Source: JABWBJ01 sp036507855 (GTDB taxonomy: Bacteria; Gemmatimonadota; Gemmatimonadetes; Gemmatimonadales; Gemmatimonadaceae). Taken from it: a stretch of DNA of 64,000 bases. Positions 25,812 to 35,335 of this stretch are shown here, one piece after another (position 1 is the first letter of the stretch; every line of letters begins with the position of its first letter). The translations under genes and the position numbers were made by a program. Location of the stretch: contig DATCIJ010000028.1 in NCBI GenBank assembly GCA_036507855.1, forward strand, positions 1-64,000. Direction: 5' to 3'. Below the pieces are notes generated by a model. It was not told where the DNA came from. It saw nothing but the letters and a program-made list of their open reading frames with translations, and did no database searches.

Positions 25812-25822
<11 letters not shown>
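24494..25822 (-). CDS. Secreted amidohydrolase (second of a pair)
   Basis: A 442-residue protein if translated from the ATG at 25822, which overlaps the upstream gene's end by eleven bases; 25810 is an alternative ATG. The start and the signal-peptide region are encoded by heptanucleotide repeats (residues about 1-30, reading GLWPLASGLV). A hydrophobic stretch ending GESQ follows. The domain is a composite-domain amidohydrolase with AITGGRVHPVSGP, GKWVTPGIVNVATTLG, LINGGADGFNARNVRFE and GREANVVVWSGDPFEP. The usual HxH metal pair seen in the paired gene is replaced by NVAT here, so metal binding may differ. Confidence 0.85.

Positions 25823-25826
<4 letters not shown>
25745..25826. repeat. Heptanucleotide repeats spanning the two amidohydrolase genes
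   Basis: Two repeat types adjoin. 25745-25779 has GAGGCCA heptads and 25790-25826 has CTCATCT/CTCACGT heptads (read on the plus strand). On the coding (minus) strand, purine heptads cover the upstream stop codon, and pyrimidine heptads encode the start of the downstream protein. Confidence 0.8.
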
Positions 25827-27287
<1,461 letters not shown>

Positions 27288-27349
27288 CCTGACACTCCGG
27301 GAAAAGGTTCGCGCTGAAGGTAGGCGGGCGTTTCGACCGGAGCCAGTCG

Positions 27350-28036
27350 CTACGAAGGGGATGGCGCGAGCGCCGTCAGTATTTCTCGTGGCGTGTCGGT
27401 GCAGATGGCGTCGACGCCTGTGTCCACGAGGTCGCGCCCTCGAGCGACTTCGTTCACGGTCCACGCGATCACGCGCCCGCCCTGGCCATGAACGCGCCCG
27501 ACGAGTTCGCGATCGACGAAGTCGGCCTGTTGCCAGACGTCGCGCGCTTTCGCCGCGCGCATCGCGCCGGCGATGTCGACGAGATAGCTCACGAGCAATA
27601 TCCCCGTGGCCAGTCCGGGATCCAGCGAATTCGCCTTCGCGGAAACGCGATGGTCGAAGCTGTGCACGGCGCACCACGAGCGGCGGTTCTTCAGGCGCTC
27701 CACAACGGGCTCCACCGCCGCGGCTGCCTTGATCTCCACGTAGAGCCGGCAGCGCCCATCGACGAGGTACAGCACTTCATCCAGGGTGGGCGCCGGGCTC
27801 CAGTCCCTCACCTCAGCCATCTCGAGCGCGGCGATGGGGATCCGGCGTCCGTCGCGAGTCGTCTCCGGGAGGTACGGATCGTGGTGCACGACCGGCATAC
27901 CGTCACGAGTGAGGTGGATATCCAGCTCGATACCCTGGACGCCGATTTCCAGTGCACGCTGAAATGCGGGCAGGGTGTTCTCCGGTGCCTCCCTGTTCGC
28001 GCCACGATGCGCGATGATCTCGACGGGTGTACTCAC
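27350..28036 (-). CDS. Glycerophosphodiester phosphodiesterase family protein
   Basis: A cytoplasmic GDPD of about 228 residues that hydrolyses glycerophosphodiesters to glycerol 3-phosphate and an alcohol. Motifs: EIIAHRGANREAPENT (active-site His and Glu), IELDIHLTRDGMPVVHHD (metal-binding Glu/Asp and second His), YVEIK, and AWTVNE near the end. The start is uncertain. The GTG at 28036 lies just before the conserved IIAHRG strand. ATGs at 28090 and 28117 would add a non-conserved Gly-rich leader, and no clear ribosome-binding site decides between them. Confidence 0.9.
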   Translation of the reverse strand: MSTPVEIIAHRGANREAPENTLPAFQRALEIGVQGIELDIHLTRDGMPVVHHDPYLPETTRDGRRIPIAALEMAEVRDWSPAPTLDEVLYLVDGRCRLYVEIKAAAAVEPVVERLKNRRSWCAVHSFDHRVSAKANSLDPGLATGILLVSYLVDIAGAMRAAKARDVWQQADFVDRELVGRVHGQGGRVIAWTVNEVARGRDLVDTGVDAICTDTPREILTALAPSPS

Positions 28037-28188
28037 CCTGATGGGTCGCTGAAGTCCGCCACCTGCCGCCGGGTCGCCCCCATGACCCATCTTGTTCGCC
28101 GGCACAGGGCGTGGCAACCGCGTCCGACCGGTGCTCCCTTATCTCTTAACGACTTGCGCACAGCCCCGTCTCATCGGTCGACTCCGCA

Positions 28189-28743
28189 ATGGTAGAGGAT
28201 CTGACCGGCCGGGATGACTCCCTCGACAGCACTCTCATTCAGCGCTGGAAAGAGGGCGACGAACGGGCGGCCACTGCCTTGGTGGAGCGACATGCTTCGG
28301 CGCTCGCCCGGTACATTGGCAGCCTGGGCGAGCGTGACTCGGCTGAAGAGGTAGTTCAGGACACGTTTGTGAGGGCGTTTTCGTCGCTGGAGACCTTTCG
28401 AGGCGACAGCTCGCTCAGGACCTGGTTGTTCACGATTGCACGCCGTCTGGTTGTGGATCGGCGACGAGCGCTTCGGAGGCGGCGGGATGTGGGGAGCCTG
28501 GAGGATGTGGACGCCGCTACCGAATACACCGCGCTGGATGGCCTGATTGCCAGCGAGGCGAAGAGGAAGGTGTGGGGGGCGGTGGGGAAGCTGTCGCCGA
28601 CCCAACGGGAGGTCTTCCTCCTGCGTGTGAATGATGGACTGTCGTACAAGGAGATTGCTGAAGTGGCTGGAACAACGGAAGGCGCGGCGCGTGTTCATTA
28701 CCACAACGCGCTGCGAACCGTGAAGGAGAACCTCAATGAGTGA
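28189..28743 (+). CDS. ECF-type RNA polymerase sigma factor
   Basis: A 184-residue sigma-70 family protein. Sigma region 2 covers about residues 25-95, with AEEVVQDTFVRAF and RTWLFTIARRLVVDRRR. Region 4 covers about 130-180, with LSPTQREVFLLRVNDGLSYKE and a helix-turn-helix TTEGAARVHYHNALRTVK. It directs RNA polymerase to extracytoplasmic-stress promoters. The anti-sigma gene overlaps it by eight bases (ATG within its last codons), giving a classic sigma/anti-sigma operon. Its regulon is unknown. Confidence 0.93.
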   Translation: MVEDLTGRDDSLDSTLIQRWKEGDERAATALVERHASALARYIGSLGERDSAEEVVQDTFVRAFSSLETFRGDSSLRTWLFTIARRLVVDRRRALRRRRDVGSLEDVDAATEYTALDGLIASEAKRKVWGAVGKLSPTQREVFLLRVNDGLSYKEIAEVAGTTEGAARVHYHNALRTVKENLNE

Positions 28744-29284
28744 TTGCCTGAACGTCGAGATTCGCGAACTGCTGCCGGAGTACCTGAGCGGCACGCTTTC
28801 CGCGCGCCGGCGTCAAGAGGTCCGGGATCACGTCACCGCGTGCGATGATTGCGCCCGGGAGTTGGCCCTGCTGCAACTCGTTCGCGAAGCGTATGCCGAA
28901 GCGACGCCGGCGGTGAACGTCGGTGCGATTGTGGCCGCGCTTCCGCGTCGGGCATCGCGTCCTGCGACCCGCTCGTGGCGGCACAGTCACGCGTTCCAGA
29001 TTGCGGCTGCCGTTTCATTCATTGCGCTGGGCGGGATGTCGCTGGCTGTGGCCCGCTCGTTCTTCAATGGCAATCCGGTGTCCGCGCCAATCGATACAGT
29101 GATCGCCGCGAACACGACCGCCGTGAGCGGGGACATGCCAGCCATCAGTTTTGCCGGGGGCGTAAGCGACCTTGGTGACGAGGATCTCGAAGCGCTGCTG
29201 TCGGCGCTCGAGTCGATCGAAGCGCTGCCGGTCACAGAGCCGGCCGAAGTGCCGTTGAGTGGCACCGGCCGGCAGGGTTCGTAG
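28736..29284 (+). CDS. Anti-sigma factor with zf-HC2 domain
   Basis: A 182-residue single-pass membrane protein. The cytoplasmic N-terminus carries the zinc-binding anti-sigma motif HVTACDDC (His-x3-Cys-x2-Cys) near residues 32-39. A transmembrane helix covers about 85-103 (FQIAAAVSFIALGG), and a periplasmic acidic tail follows. It would sequester the adjacent ECF sigma until an envelope signal triggers release. It overlaps the sigma gene by eight bases and precedes a Spy-like periplasmic protein. Confidence 0.9.
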   Translation: MSDCLNVEIRELLPEYLSGTLSARRRQEVRDHVTACDDCARELALLQLVREAYAEATPAVNVGAIVAALPRRASRPATRSWRHSHAFQIAAAVSFIALGGMSLAVARSFFNGNPVSAPIDTVIAANTTAVSGDMPAISFAGGVSDLGDEDLEALLSALESIEALPVTEPAEVPLSGTGRQGS

Positions 29285-29293
29285 GTGAGAGAG

Positions 29294-29842
29294 ATGACGA
29301 CACATACGTTGAAACTCGGATTGATGGTGGCGGTGCTGGTGGTCTCGCCTGTTTCGACCATGGCCGCGCAACGCGGCGACCGCGCCGGACGGATGAACCG
29401 CGAGCAGCTCGAGCAGCGATTCCGGATGCGGCTCGCCAATCTGCTCAAGACGCAGCTTGGTCTGACCGACGAGGGGATGCGCCAGCTCTCTGACGTCAAT
29501 CAGCGTTTCGACCTTCAGCGGCGCGACATGAATCGCCGCGAAATCATCACGCGCCGCGCACTCCGCGACGAGGTGCTGAAGCTCGATTCGGCGGACGCGG
29601 GACGGGTCGAACAACTGCTCACGGACCAGTTCAAGATCGAGCGCGAGCGGATCGACCTGACCGAGGCTGAGCAGCGCGAGCTGAGCAAGTTCCTCACTCC
29701 GGTCCAGCGCGCGCGGTATCTGGGTGTGCAGGAGCAGATCCGGCGCGAGATGGACCAGTTGCGCGGCCGCGGCATGATGCCGATGGGAGATCCACCTGCC
29801 GGCATGAATCCGCGGGCCGGACGACGGCCTCCTCCGGCATAG
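29294..29842 (+). CDS. Spy/CpxP-like periplasmic protein
   Basis: A 182-residue exported protein. The ATG at 29294 was preferred over the GTG at 29285 because AGGTGAG lies just upstream. After the signal peptide comes an all-helical, Arg/Gln/Leu-rich domain with LGLTDEGMRQLSDVNQRFD and LTEAEQRELSKFLTPVQRARYL, resembling the LTxxQ-repeat Spy/CpxP family. A Pro/Gly/Met tail ends it. Placed after sigma and anti-sigma genes, it is probably a chaperone or sensor of envelope stress (inference from context). Confidence 0.8.
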   Translation: MTTHTLKLGLMVAVLVVSPVSTMAAQRGDRAGRMNREQLEQRFRMRLANLLKTQLGLTDEGMRQLSDVNQRFDLQRRDMNRREIITRRALRDEVLKLDSADAGRVEQLLTDQFKIERERIDLTEAEQRELSKFLTPVQRARYLGVQEQIRREMDQLRGRGMMPMGDPPAGMNPRAGRRPPPA

Positions 29843-29883
29843 CGCCGATAACCAACGGTCGAGCGACAGGCGCGAACCTGTGA

Positions 29884-29889
29884 TAAGTT
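29884..29889 (+). promoter_or_regulatory. Candidate -10 of the tRNA-Leu gene
   Basis: TAAGTT lies ten bases before the tRNA 5' end, matching the TAnnTT form seen at other promoters here. No clear -35 was found at 17 bp. Confidence 0.4.
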
Positions 29890-29898
29890 TGGGTTCGC

Positions 29899-29982
29899 GC
29901 CCGGGTGGCGGAATTGGTAGACGCAGCGGACTCAAAATCCGCCGGGCTCCGGCCCTTACGAGTTCGAGTCTCGTCCTGGGCA
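29899..29982 (+). tRNA. tRNA-Leu (CAA)
   Basis: An 84-nt type II tRNA. The acceptor GCCCGGG pairs with CCTGGGC (one G-U), and the D arm has GGTAGAC. The anticodon stem GCGGA/TCCGC encloses the loop CTCAAAA (anticodon CAA, reading UUG). A variable arm and the T arm with TTCGAGTC follow. The discriminator is A at 29982, and the CCA end is not encoded. Confidence 0.95.
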
Positions 29983-29993
29983 TTGGGAACTGA

Positions 29994-30110
29994 GAGGAAA
30001 CAGGAAACAGGAAGCAGGGAAGGACTGAGGGCCCGAGCTGATGCTCGGGCCCTCAGTATTTGAACGTGTCGTGCCTTCCCTGTTTCCTGTTTCCTGTTTC
30101 CTGTTACCTC
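29994..30110. repeat. Inverted heptanucleotide repeat around the tRNA-Leu terminator, GAAACAG type
   Basis: Arm 29995-30023 (AGGAAACAGGAAACAGG and on) pairs with 30074-30102 over 29 bp with one mismatch. Purine-rich heptads face the tRNA, pyrimidine-rich heptads face pepA. The loop contains an intrinsic terminator. The same heptads recur inside udg at 36624-36660. Confidence 0.9.
30025..30061 (+). terminator. Intrinsic terminator of tRNA-Leu
   Basis: A 14-bp perfect stem (30025-30038 with 30043-30056) and a four-base loop, followed by TATTT. Confidence 0.88.
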
Positions 30111-30161
30111 CCAGATTAGCTTTCGCCGCCTTCGTCCGATTCCTCGAACCACCGAAACACC

Positions 30162-31637
30162 ATGGCCCTCGACCTCGCAGTCCGATCCGCTGATCTCTCG
30201 ACGGTGAAGGCGCCGCTGCTCGCGCTTCTGCTGCCGGCAGGAAATTCGATGCCCGCCGGCTTGAAGCAGCTCGATGCCGCGCTGAACGGAGCGCTCGCCA
30301 CCGCATTGAAGCGTGGCGACTTCCGCGGAGGCCGAGACGAGACGCTCCACCTGCAGGGCAGCGCGGGCGGCGTGGAGCGTGTCTTGCTGGTCGGCATGGG
30401 GAAGCCGTCGAGCGTGCCGCTCGCGCTACGGCGCGCTGGCGCGCTGGCGAGTCGGCAGGGGCACAAGCTCGGCGTAGGCCAGATGTCGGTCTGGACTCCG
30501 CGCGCAGACAAGGCGGGGATCGAGGCGCTGGGGATCGGTCTCAACCTGGGGTCGTGGGAGTTCGTCGAGATGCGGATACCGCCGCCTCCCGAGGAACGGC
30601 GGGCGCCGCTGACCGCGGCGACGATCATTGCGCCCAATGCATCCGGCCTACGCGCCGCGGTGGCCGCGGCCAGCGCCATCGGCGCTGGCTACGACATTAC
30701 GCGCCGGCTGGCAATGATGCCGGGCAACGTCTGTACGCCTGACTATCTCGCGGACACGGCCCGCGATATCGGCAAGCGCCATCGCATGAGCGTGACCGTG
30801 CTGGGCCGCAAAGAGATGGAGAAGGAAGGCATGGGATCGTTCCTCTCGGTGGCCCAGGGCACGCCGCAGGAGCCCAGGCTCGTGGCGATGGAGTACCGGC
30901 GCGGCCGCAAGGGTGGCGCACCGATTGTGCTGGTGGGGAAAGGACTCTGCTTCGATACCGGCGGCATTTCCATCAAGCCGGCCGAGCGAATGGAGTTCAT
31001 GAAGTTCGACATGTGCGGCGCCGCCGCCGTGCTCGGCGCCATGGAAGCCATCGCCAGGTTGAAGCTCCGCGCCAATGTCGTTGGCGTATTCGGCGCCACG
31101 ACGAACATGCCGTCCGGCACCGCGGTCAAGCCCGGCGACGTCGTGAAGGCCTCGAACGGCAAGAGCATCGAGATCATCAACACCGACGCCGAAGGGCGCC
31201 TGGTGCTGGCGGATGTCCTGGCCTGGGTGAAGCGCTATGACCCGGCGGCCGTCATCGACGCGGCCACATTGACCGGTGCGTGCGTCGTTGCCCTTGGAAA
31301 CAACGCCGTCGGCGCGTTAGGCAACGACGACCGGATGATGCGCGAGGTGCTGGGCGTTGCCGCGACGGCGGGCGAGCCGGCTTGGCAGCTCCCCCTGTGG
31401 GACGAGTACAAGGAGTTGATCAAGTCCGACGTGGCCGATCTCAAGAACACCGGTGGCCGGGCGGCCGGCACGATCACCGCGGCGCTGTTCCTGAAGGAAT
31501 TCGCCGATTACCCCTGGGTTCACCTCGATATCGCGGGGACGGCCTATTCGGAAACCGACCTTGTGATGATCCCGCGCGGACCAACGGGCGTACCCATGGG
31601 TACCTTCGTCCAGTTTGTTCGCGGGAGGACGCGCTGA
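30162..31637 (+). CDS. pepA: Leucyl aminopeptidase (M17)
   Basis: A 491-residue cytosolic dizinc aminopeptidase that releases N-terminal residues from peptides. The catalytic domain has VGKGLCFDTGGISIKP (Lys and metal Asp), FDMCGAA (metal Asp) and the family signature NTDAEGRL (metal Asp and Glu), then KNTGGRAAGTITAA. The N-terminal domain is of normal length. The start at 30162 fits the usual N-terminus. It reads directly into the following outer-membrane gene, whose ribosome-binding site lies within the last codons of pepA. Confidence 0.95.
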   Translation: MALDLAVRSADLSTVKAPLLALLLPAGNSMPAGLKQLDAALNGALATALKRGDFRGGRDETLHLQGSAGGVERVLLVGMGKPSSVPLALRRAGALASRQGHKLGVGQMSVWTPRADKAGIEALGIGLNLGSWEFVEMRIPPPPEERRAPLTAATIIAPNASGLRAAVAAASAIGAGYDITRRLAMMPGNVCTPDYLADTARDIGKRHRMSVTVLGRKEMEKEGMGSFLSVAQGTPQEPRLVAMEYRRGRKGGAPIVLVGKGLCFDTGGISIKPAERMEFMKFDMCGAAAVLGAMEAIARLKLRANVVGVFGATTNMPSGTAVKPGDVVKASNGKSIEIINTDAEGRLVLADVLAWVKRYDPAAVIDAATLTGACVVALGNNAVGALGNDDRMMREVLGVAATAGEPAWQLPLWDEYKELIKSDVADLKNTGGRAAGTITAALFLKEFADYPWVHLDIAGTAYSETDLVMIPRGPTGVPMGTFVQFVRGRTR

Positions 31638-31642
31638 CGCGT

Positions 31643-33532
31643 TTGGTTCCATGGTGGGGGCTCGCGGTGGCATTGGCCGCCATCGTCGTTACGGCACCCG
31701 GAGCGGCTGCGCAGGATACGGTAGTCCGACGGGACACCACGGCCGACACGACAGCGGCGCGACGCGATTCCCTCGCCAGAGTTGAAGCGGAGCGGTTGCG
31801 GCTGGCCAGGCTGCGAGCCCTGGCCGCCGACACCATCAAGGCGCCGATTGCGAGGGCAGAGGTGCCGCCGTCGCTCGCCATCGGGGAAGCGGTCGCGTTC
31901 GACCGGAACAGACTCTACGCCTCGGGCGCGCTCACGTTAGGGGAGCTCATCGATCGCATTCCGGGCGTCACGTCATTCCGCGCCGGGTGGATCTCGGCGC
32001 CGGAGATGGCCGCCCTCAATGGTCGTTTCGGCCGCGTGCGGATATTCGTCGACGGCATCGAAATCGACGCGCTCAACTCCCGCCTGGGCGGACAGCACGA
32101 CCTCTCGCAGATCGACCTGTGGCATCTGGAGGATGCGACGATCGAGACCGCCGCCGACGAAGTCCGAGTCCACCTGCGGACCTGGCGGGTCACCAACACG
32201 ACGCCGGTAACGCGCATAGACATCCACACCGGCGACCTGCAGACCAACTCCTATCGCGGGTTCTACGGCCGCCGTTTTCCCGGTGGACAAGTGGTGCAAC
32301 TCGCCGGCAACCATTACGCAACGACCGACCGGCGCACGAATGAAGCGGGCGATCAGACGTCGTTATGGGGTCGCGTCGGGATCGCGCGGAACAAGTGGAG
32401 CGTGGATGCGTCCCTGCTTCGGTCGGGACGGAAGTTCACCGAGCGACTCTTCGACGACACGCCCAGCGCCGGCGCCGACACATTGCCGACACTGGACGGT
32501 GTGTCGACCATCGCGATTGGCAGGGTGGCCTGGGGCGACCCGATGAGCGGACCCTGGTTCCAGGCCCTCGCGTCCGCTCAATCGTTCTCGATCAGGAATC
32601 CGTTGCTCACCATCGTCGACTCCGTGGAAGGTCCGGGTGGCGGTGGTCCTGGCGGCTCTCCTGAGGAACCCGATACGCTCGAGGTACCTAACGACACCAC
32701 GCAATCACGGCCGCAGTTCGTGCTCAGCGGAGGTCTCAGCAGGGGACCGGTGCGGCTTTCTGCCCTGGGGAGACTTCGTCGCTGGCGCGGCGAGACCAGT
32801 CTCGCGCCCGCCGTACGCGTCGGCTACGAGTCGGGAGGACTGATGCTCTCGCTGCTTGGGGAGCGCTCGCCGCTCGACAGCGTGCAGCGGCTCGAAGGGG
32901 GAGCGCATGTGAACTTCGGCGGACGGTTCGCCGTGAGTGGCAGCGTGAGCCGGTTCATGCCAATCGAGGGCGCTGACGCGCCAACCAGTCTTGCCATTCG
33001 CGCCGAAGTCGGCATGAGGGCGGGGCGCATCTGGCTGACCGGTGGGGCGATTCGTCGCGACACCAGCTTCCTTCCTGCCGCCATCGCCTTCGACACGACC
33101 TTCGGCTCGGGCGTGCAGGGGGCCTCCAACGGATTGTTCGCCACGATGCGGGGGAAGTTCTACCGCGACATCGGACTGGACGTCTCGGCTACCCGCTACG
33201 AGGCAGCGGGGATCTATCGACCGCAGTATGAAACGCGTTCGCGGTTGTTCCTGGACTCGGACATGCGCGCGAAGTTCCCGAGCGGGAACCTCAACATCCT
33301 CCTGGCGGTCACCCACGACTATCGGACTCAAGCGCTGTTCCCGACCGCCGACGGCTTCGTGGAATCGTCGCAGTACCGAACCTGGAGTGCGGAATTGGAG
33401 ATCAGGCTTCTCACTGCGACCATTTCGTTCCAGTACCGCAACTTCCTTGGCGCGGAATACCAGCAGGTTCCGGGCTTCACCATGCCGAGCATAACGTCGG
33501 TCTACGGGATTCGCTGGAGCTTCATCAATTGA
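31643..33532 (+). CDS. Plug-domain outer membrane beta-barrel protein
   Basis: A 629-residue exported protein starting at TTG 31643, a few bases after the pepA stop. GGGAGGAC lies about 13 bases upstream; CTG at 31634 is an alternative. After the signal peptide (ending AAAQ) is an Asp/Arg/Thr-rich linker, then a TonB-plug-like module (LTLGELIDRIPGV, VRIFVDGIEIDALNS, LWHLEDATIE). A beta-barrel follows and ends with the typical aromatic strand (YGIRWSFIN). No carboxypeptidase-like domain is present. It is probably a small TonB-dependent receptor or a relative. A Gly/Pro-rich loop occurs near residues 333-346. Confidence 0.8.
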   Translation: MVPWWGLAVALAAIVVTAPGAAAQDTVVRRDTTADTTAARRDSLARVEAERLRLARLRALAADTIKAPIARAEVPPSLAIGEAVAFDRNRLYASGALTLGELIDRIPGVTSFRAGWISAPEMAALNGRFGRVRIFVDGIEIDALNSRLGGQHDLSQIDLWHLEDATIETAADEVRVHLRTWRVTNTTPVTRIDIHTGDLQTNSYRGFYGRRFPGGQVVQLAGNHYATTDRRTNEAGDQTSLWGRVGIARNKWSVDASLLRSGRKFTERLFDDTPSAGADTLPTLDGVSTIAIGRVAWGDPMSGPWFQALASAQSFSIRNPLLTIVDSVEGPGGGGPGGSPEEPDTLEVPNDTTQSRPQFVLSGGLSRGPVRLSALGRLRRWRGETSLAPAVRVGYESGGLMLSLLGERSPLDSVQRLEGGAHVNFGGRFAVSGSVSRFMPIEGADAPTSLAIRAEVGMRAGRIWLTGGAIRRDTSFLPAAIAFDTTFGSGVQGASNGLFATMRGKFYRDIGLDVSATRYEAAGIYRPQYETRSRLFLDSDMRAKFPSGNLNILLAVTHDYRTQALFPTADGFVESSQYRTWSAELEIRLLTATISFQYRNFLGAEYQQVPGFTMPSITSVYGIRWSFIN

Positions 33533-33557
33533 CAAGGTCGTTGTGGCACCGTAACTT
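33529..33557 (+). promoter_or_regulatory. Candidate promoter of yicC-gmk-rpoZ-coaBC
   Basis: TTGACA at 33529-33534 and TAACTT at 33552-33557 with a 17-bp spacer. The start of transcription would fall a few bases before the yicC ATG, so the leader is very short. Confidence 0.65.
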
Positions 33558-33569
33558 AGGCAGCTTCAT

Positions 33570-34442
33570 ATGATACGAAGCATGACGGGTTTCGGCGCCG
33601 CGGAAGGGACCGTCGGGTCCGCCCGCGTCACGGTCGAGTTGCGGTCAGTCAACCACCGGTTCTTCAACGCCACGATCAAGCTTCCCGCGGAGCTATCGCG
33701 GTGGGAAGGCGAGGTCCGGGAGGCACTCCGCAAGCGGCTCTCTCGTGGACACATCACGTTGTCCGCCCGTGTCGATCGCGGTGTCGCAGGACCACCGTTG
33801 ATCGACGAGGAGCGATTCGGCGCCTACGTCGGCCTGTTGCGGAGCCTCAAGGACCGGTTCGGGTTGGCAGGGGATGTCGATGTGGCAACAGTGCTTCGCA
33901 TGCCGGACGTGATGTCGTCCGTCAGCGAGGGGTCTGAAGGAGAGGCATCCGCCTTTCTGCAACTCGTCGACGACGCCGCCGTCAGCCTCGCGGACTCACG
34001 ACGGCAGGAAGGGGAGCGGCTCGGGACCTATCTCATCGAACGACTCACGATCGTTGAAGACGCGCTGTCGCGAATCGGCGAGCGCGCTCCGCAGCGCCTG
34101 TTGGAGCAACGCGCCAAGGCCCGCGAATCGATCCGTCAGCTTGCCAACGGCGTGCAGGTCGACGAGCAGCGCCTGGCGATGGAGATCGCGATTCAGGCCG
34201 ATCGGCTCGATGTCCAGGAGGAACTGTCTCGCTTCGGCTCGCATCTCACCGCGTTCCGGCGTTCGGTCTCAGACGGTGCCGATGAGCCTGTGGGGAAGCG
34301 CCTCGGGTTCCTGCTGCAGGAAATGCTCAGGGAGGCGAATACCACCGGGAGCAAGGCCTATGACTCATCCATCCTCGCCGACGTCGTGACCGTCAAGGAA
34401 GAACTGGAACGGATCCGCGAGCAGGTGGAGAATCTCGAATGA
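33570..34442 (+). CDS. yicC: YicC/YloC family endoribonuclease
   Basis: A 290-residue protein with the family N-terminus MIRSMTGFGAAEG and RSVNHRFFN, and a C-terminal domain containing KRLGFLLQEMLREANTTGSKA. YicC proteins are RNA endonucleases involved in RNA turnover. Length and motifs are normal. It overlaps gmk by four bases (ATGA), the usual yicC-gmk-rpoZ order. Confidence 0.94.
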   Translation: MIRSMTGFGAAEGTVGSARVTVELRSVNHRFFNATIKLPAELSRWEGEVREALRKRLSRGHITLSARVDRGVAGPPLIDEERFGAYVGLLRSLKDRFGLAGDVDVATVLRMPDVMSSVSEGSEGEASAFLQLVDDAAVSLADSRRQEGERLGTYLIERLTIVEDALSRIGERAPQRLLEQRAKARESIRQLANGVQVDEQRLAMEIAIQADRLDVQEELSRFGSHLTAFRRSVSDGADEPVGKRLGFLLQEMLREANTTGSKAYDSSILADVVTVKEELERIREQVENLE

Positions 34443-35086
34443 ATCCGTTTCCGCTCATCATCTCGTCGCCCTCGGGGGGCGGAAAGACCACCATTTCGCG
34501 GTTGCTCCTGGAGCGTCGCAAAGATGTGGGCTACTCCGTTTCCGCCACGACACGCCCACCGCGAGGCAACGAAGTCCACACTCGCGACTATTTCTTCGTG
34601 TCCAGACCGGAATTCGTTGCCATGCGCGAGCGTGGTGAGTTCGCGGAATCCGCCGAAGTCCACGGAAATCTGTACGGCACGTTGCGCAGCCAGGTTGACC
34701 ACGTCCTTGGCCTGGAACGTCATGTCATCATGGACATTGACGTCCAGGGAGCGCGTCAGTTCAGAGCCGCCTATCCCGAGTCCGTGCTGGTCTTTCTGCT
34801 GCCCCCCAGCGCTGAGGCCCTGATGCAGCGTCTGACGGGCAGGCAAACGGAGTCGGGGGACGGTTTCCGGACTCGCGTGCGGGCGGCGCGCGAGGAACTC
34901 CGCGCGGCTGTATCTTACCAGTACGCTGTTGTGAACGACGACCTCGAATCCGCCTATCGGGTGGTGTCGTCCATCATCGACGCCGAGGCCGTGCGGCACG
35001 CGCGGCAGCCCCAGTTGACCGCCCGTGTCACCGCGCTGGTTGAGGAACTCGACCGGCACCTAGTTCAACTTTCTACGCCAGCCTGA
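34439..35086 (+). CDS. gmk: Guanylate kinase
   Basis: A 215-residue enzyme that phosphorylates GMP to GDP with ATP. The P-loop is SSPSGGGKTT, and the GMP-binding region has SATTRPPRGNEV and DYFFVS. The VIMDIDVQGAR segment is characteristic. It overlaps yicC by four bases and is followed by rpoZ five bases later. Confidence 0.95.
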   Translation: MNPFPLIISSPSGGGKTTISRLLLERRKDVGYSVSATTRPPRGNEVHTRDYFFVSRPEFVAMRERGEFAESAEVHGNLYGTLRSQVDHVLGLERHVIMDIDVQGARQFRAAYPESVLVFLLPPSAEALMQRLTGRQTESGDGFRTRVRAAREELRAAVSYQYAVVNDDLESAYRVVSSIIDAEAVRHARQPQLTARVTALVEELDRHLVQLSTPA

Positions 35087-35091
35087 ACTCC

Positions 35092-35301
35092 ATGCGAGTA
35101 TTTACACCGGACGAAATCAAGGATCGTGCCGCCAACAAGTACCTCGGCGTGCTCGTTGCCGCCAAGCAGGCGCGGATGCTCAACGAGTTTCCGCGTGAGC
35201 GGACGTCCAGGGAGAAGAAGCTGACCACGCGGTCACTCGAGGAACTGTCCGAAGGACAGATCGAGTATCGCGTGGTGGCACGCAAACGCGGCGAGGAGTA
35301 G
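35092..35301 (+). CDS. rpoZ: RNA polymerase omega subunit
   Basis: A 69-residue omega-like protein located between gmk and coaBC, its usual place. The conserved segment around NKYLGVLVAAKQARML matches the omega core, and a basic region follows (RTSREKKLTTRSLEEL). It helps assemble the core enzyme. It is short and divergent, so the call leans on position. Confidence 0.85.
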   Translation: MRVFTPDEIKDRAANKYLGVLVAAKQARMLNEFPRERTSREKKLTTRSLEELSEGQIEYRVVARKRGEE

Positions 35302-35335
35302 TCCCGTCAGGCCATTCGCCGGCCGCCGCGTCCTT

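Noticed and set aside
31280..31642. Upstream extension of the plug-domain outer-membrane protein
   Set aside because: It lies in another frame of pepA and encodes a basic, low-complexity leader before the true signal peptide.
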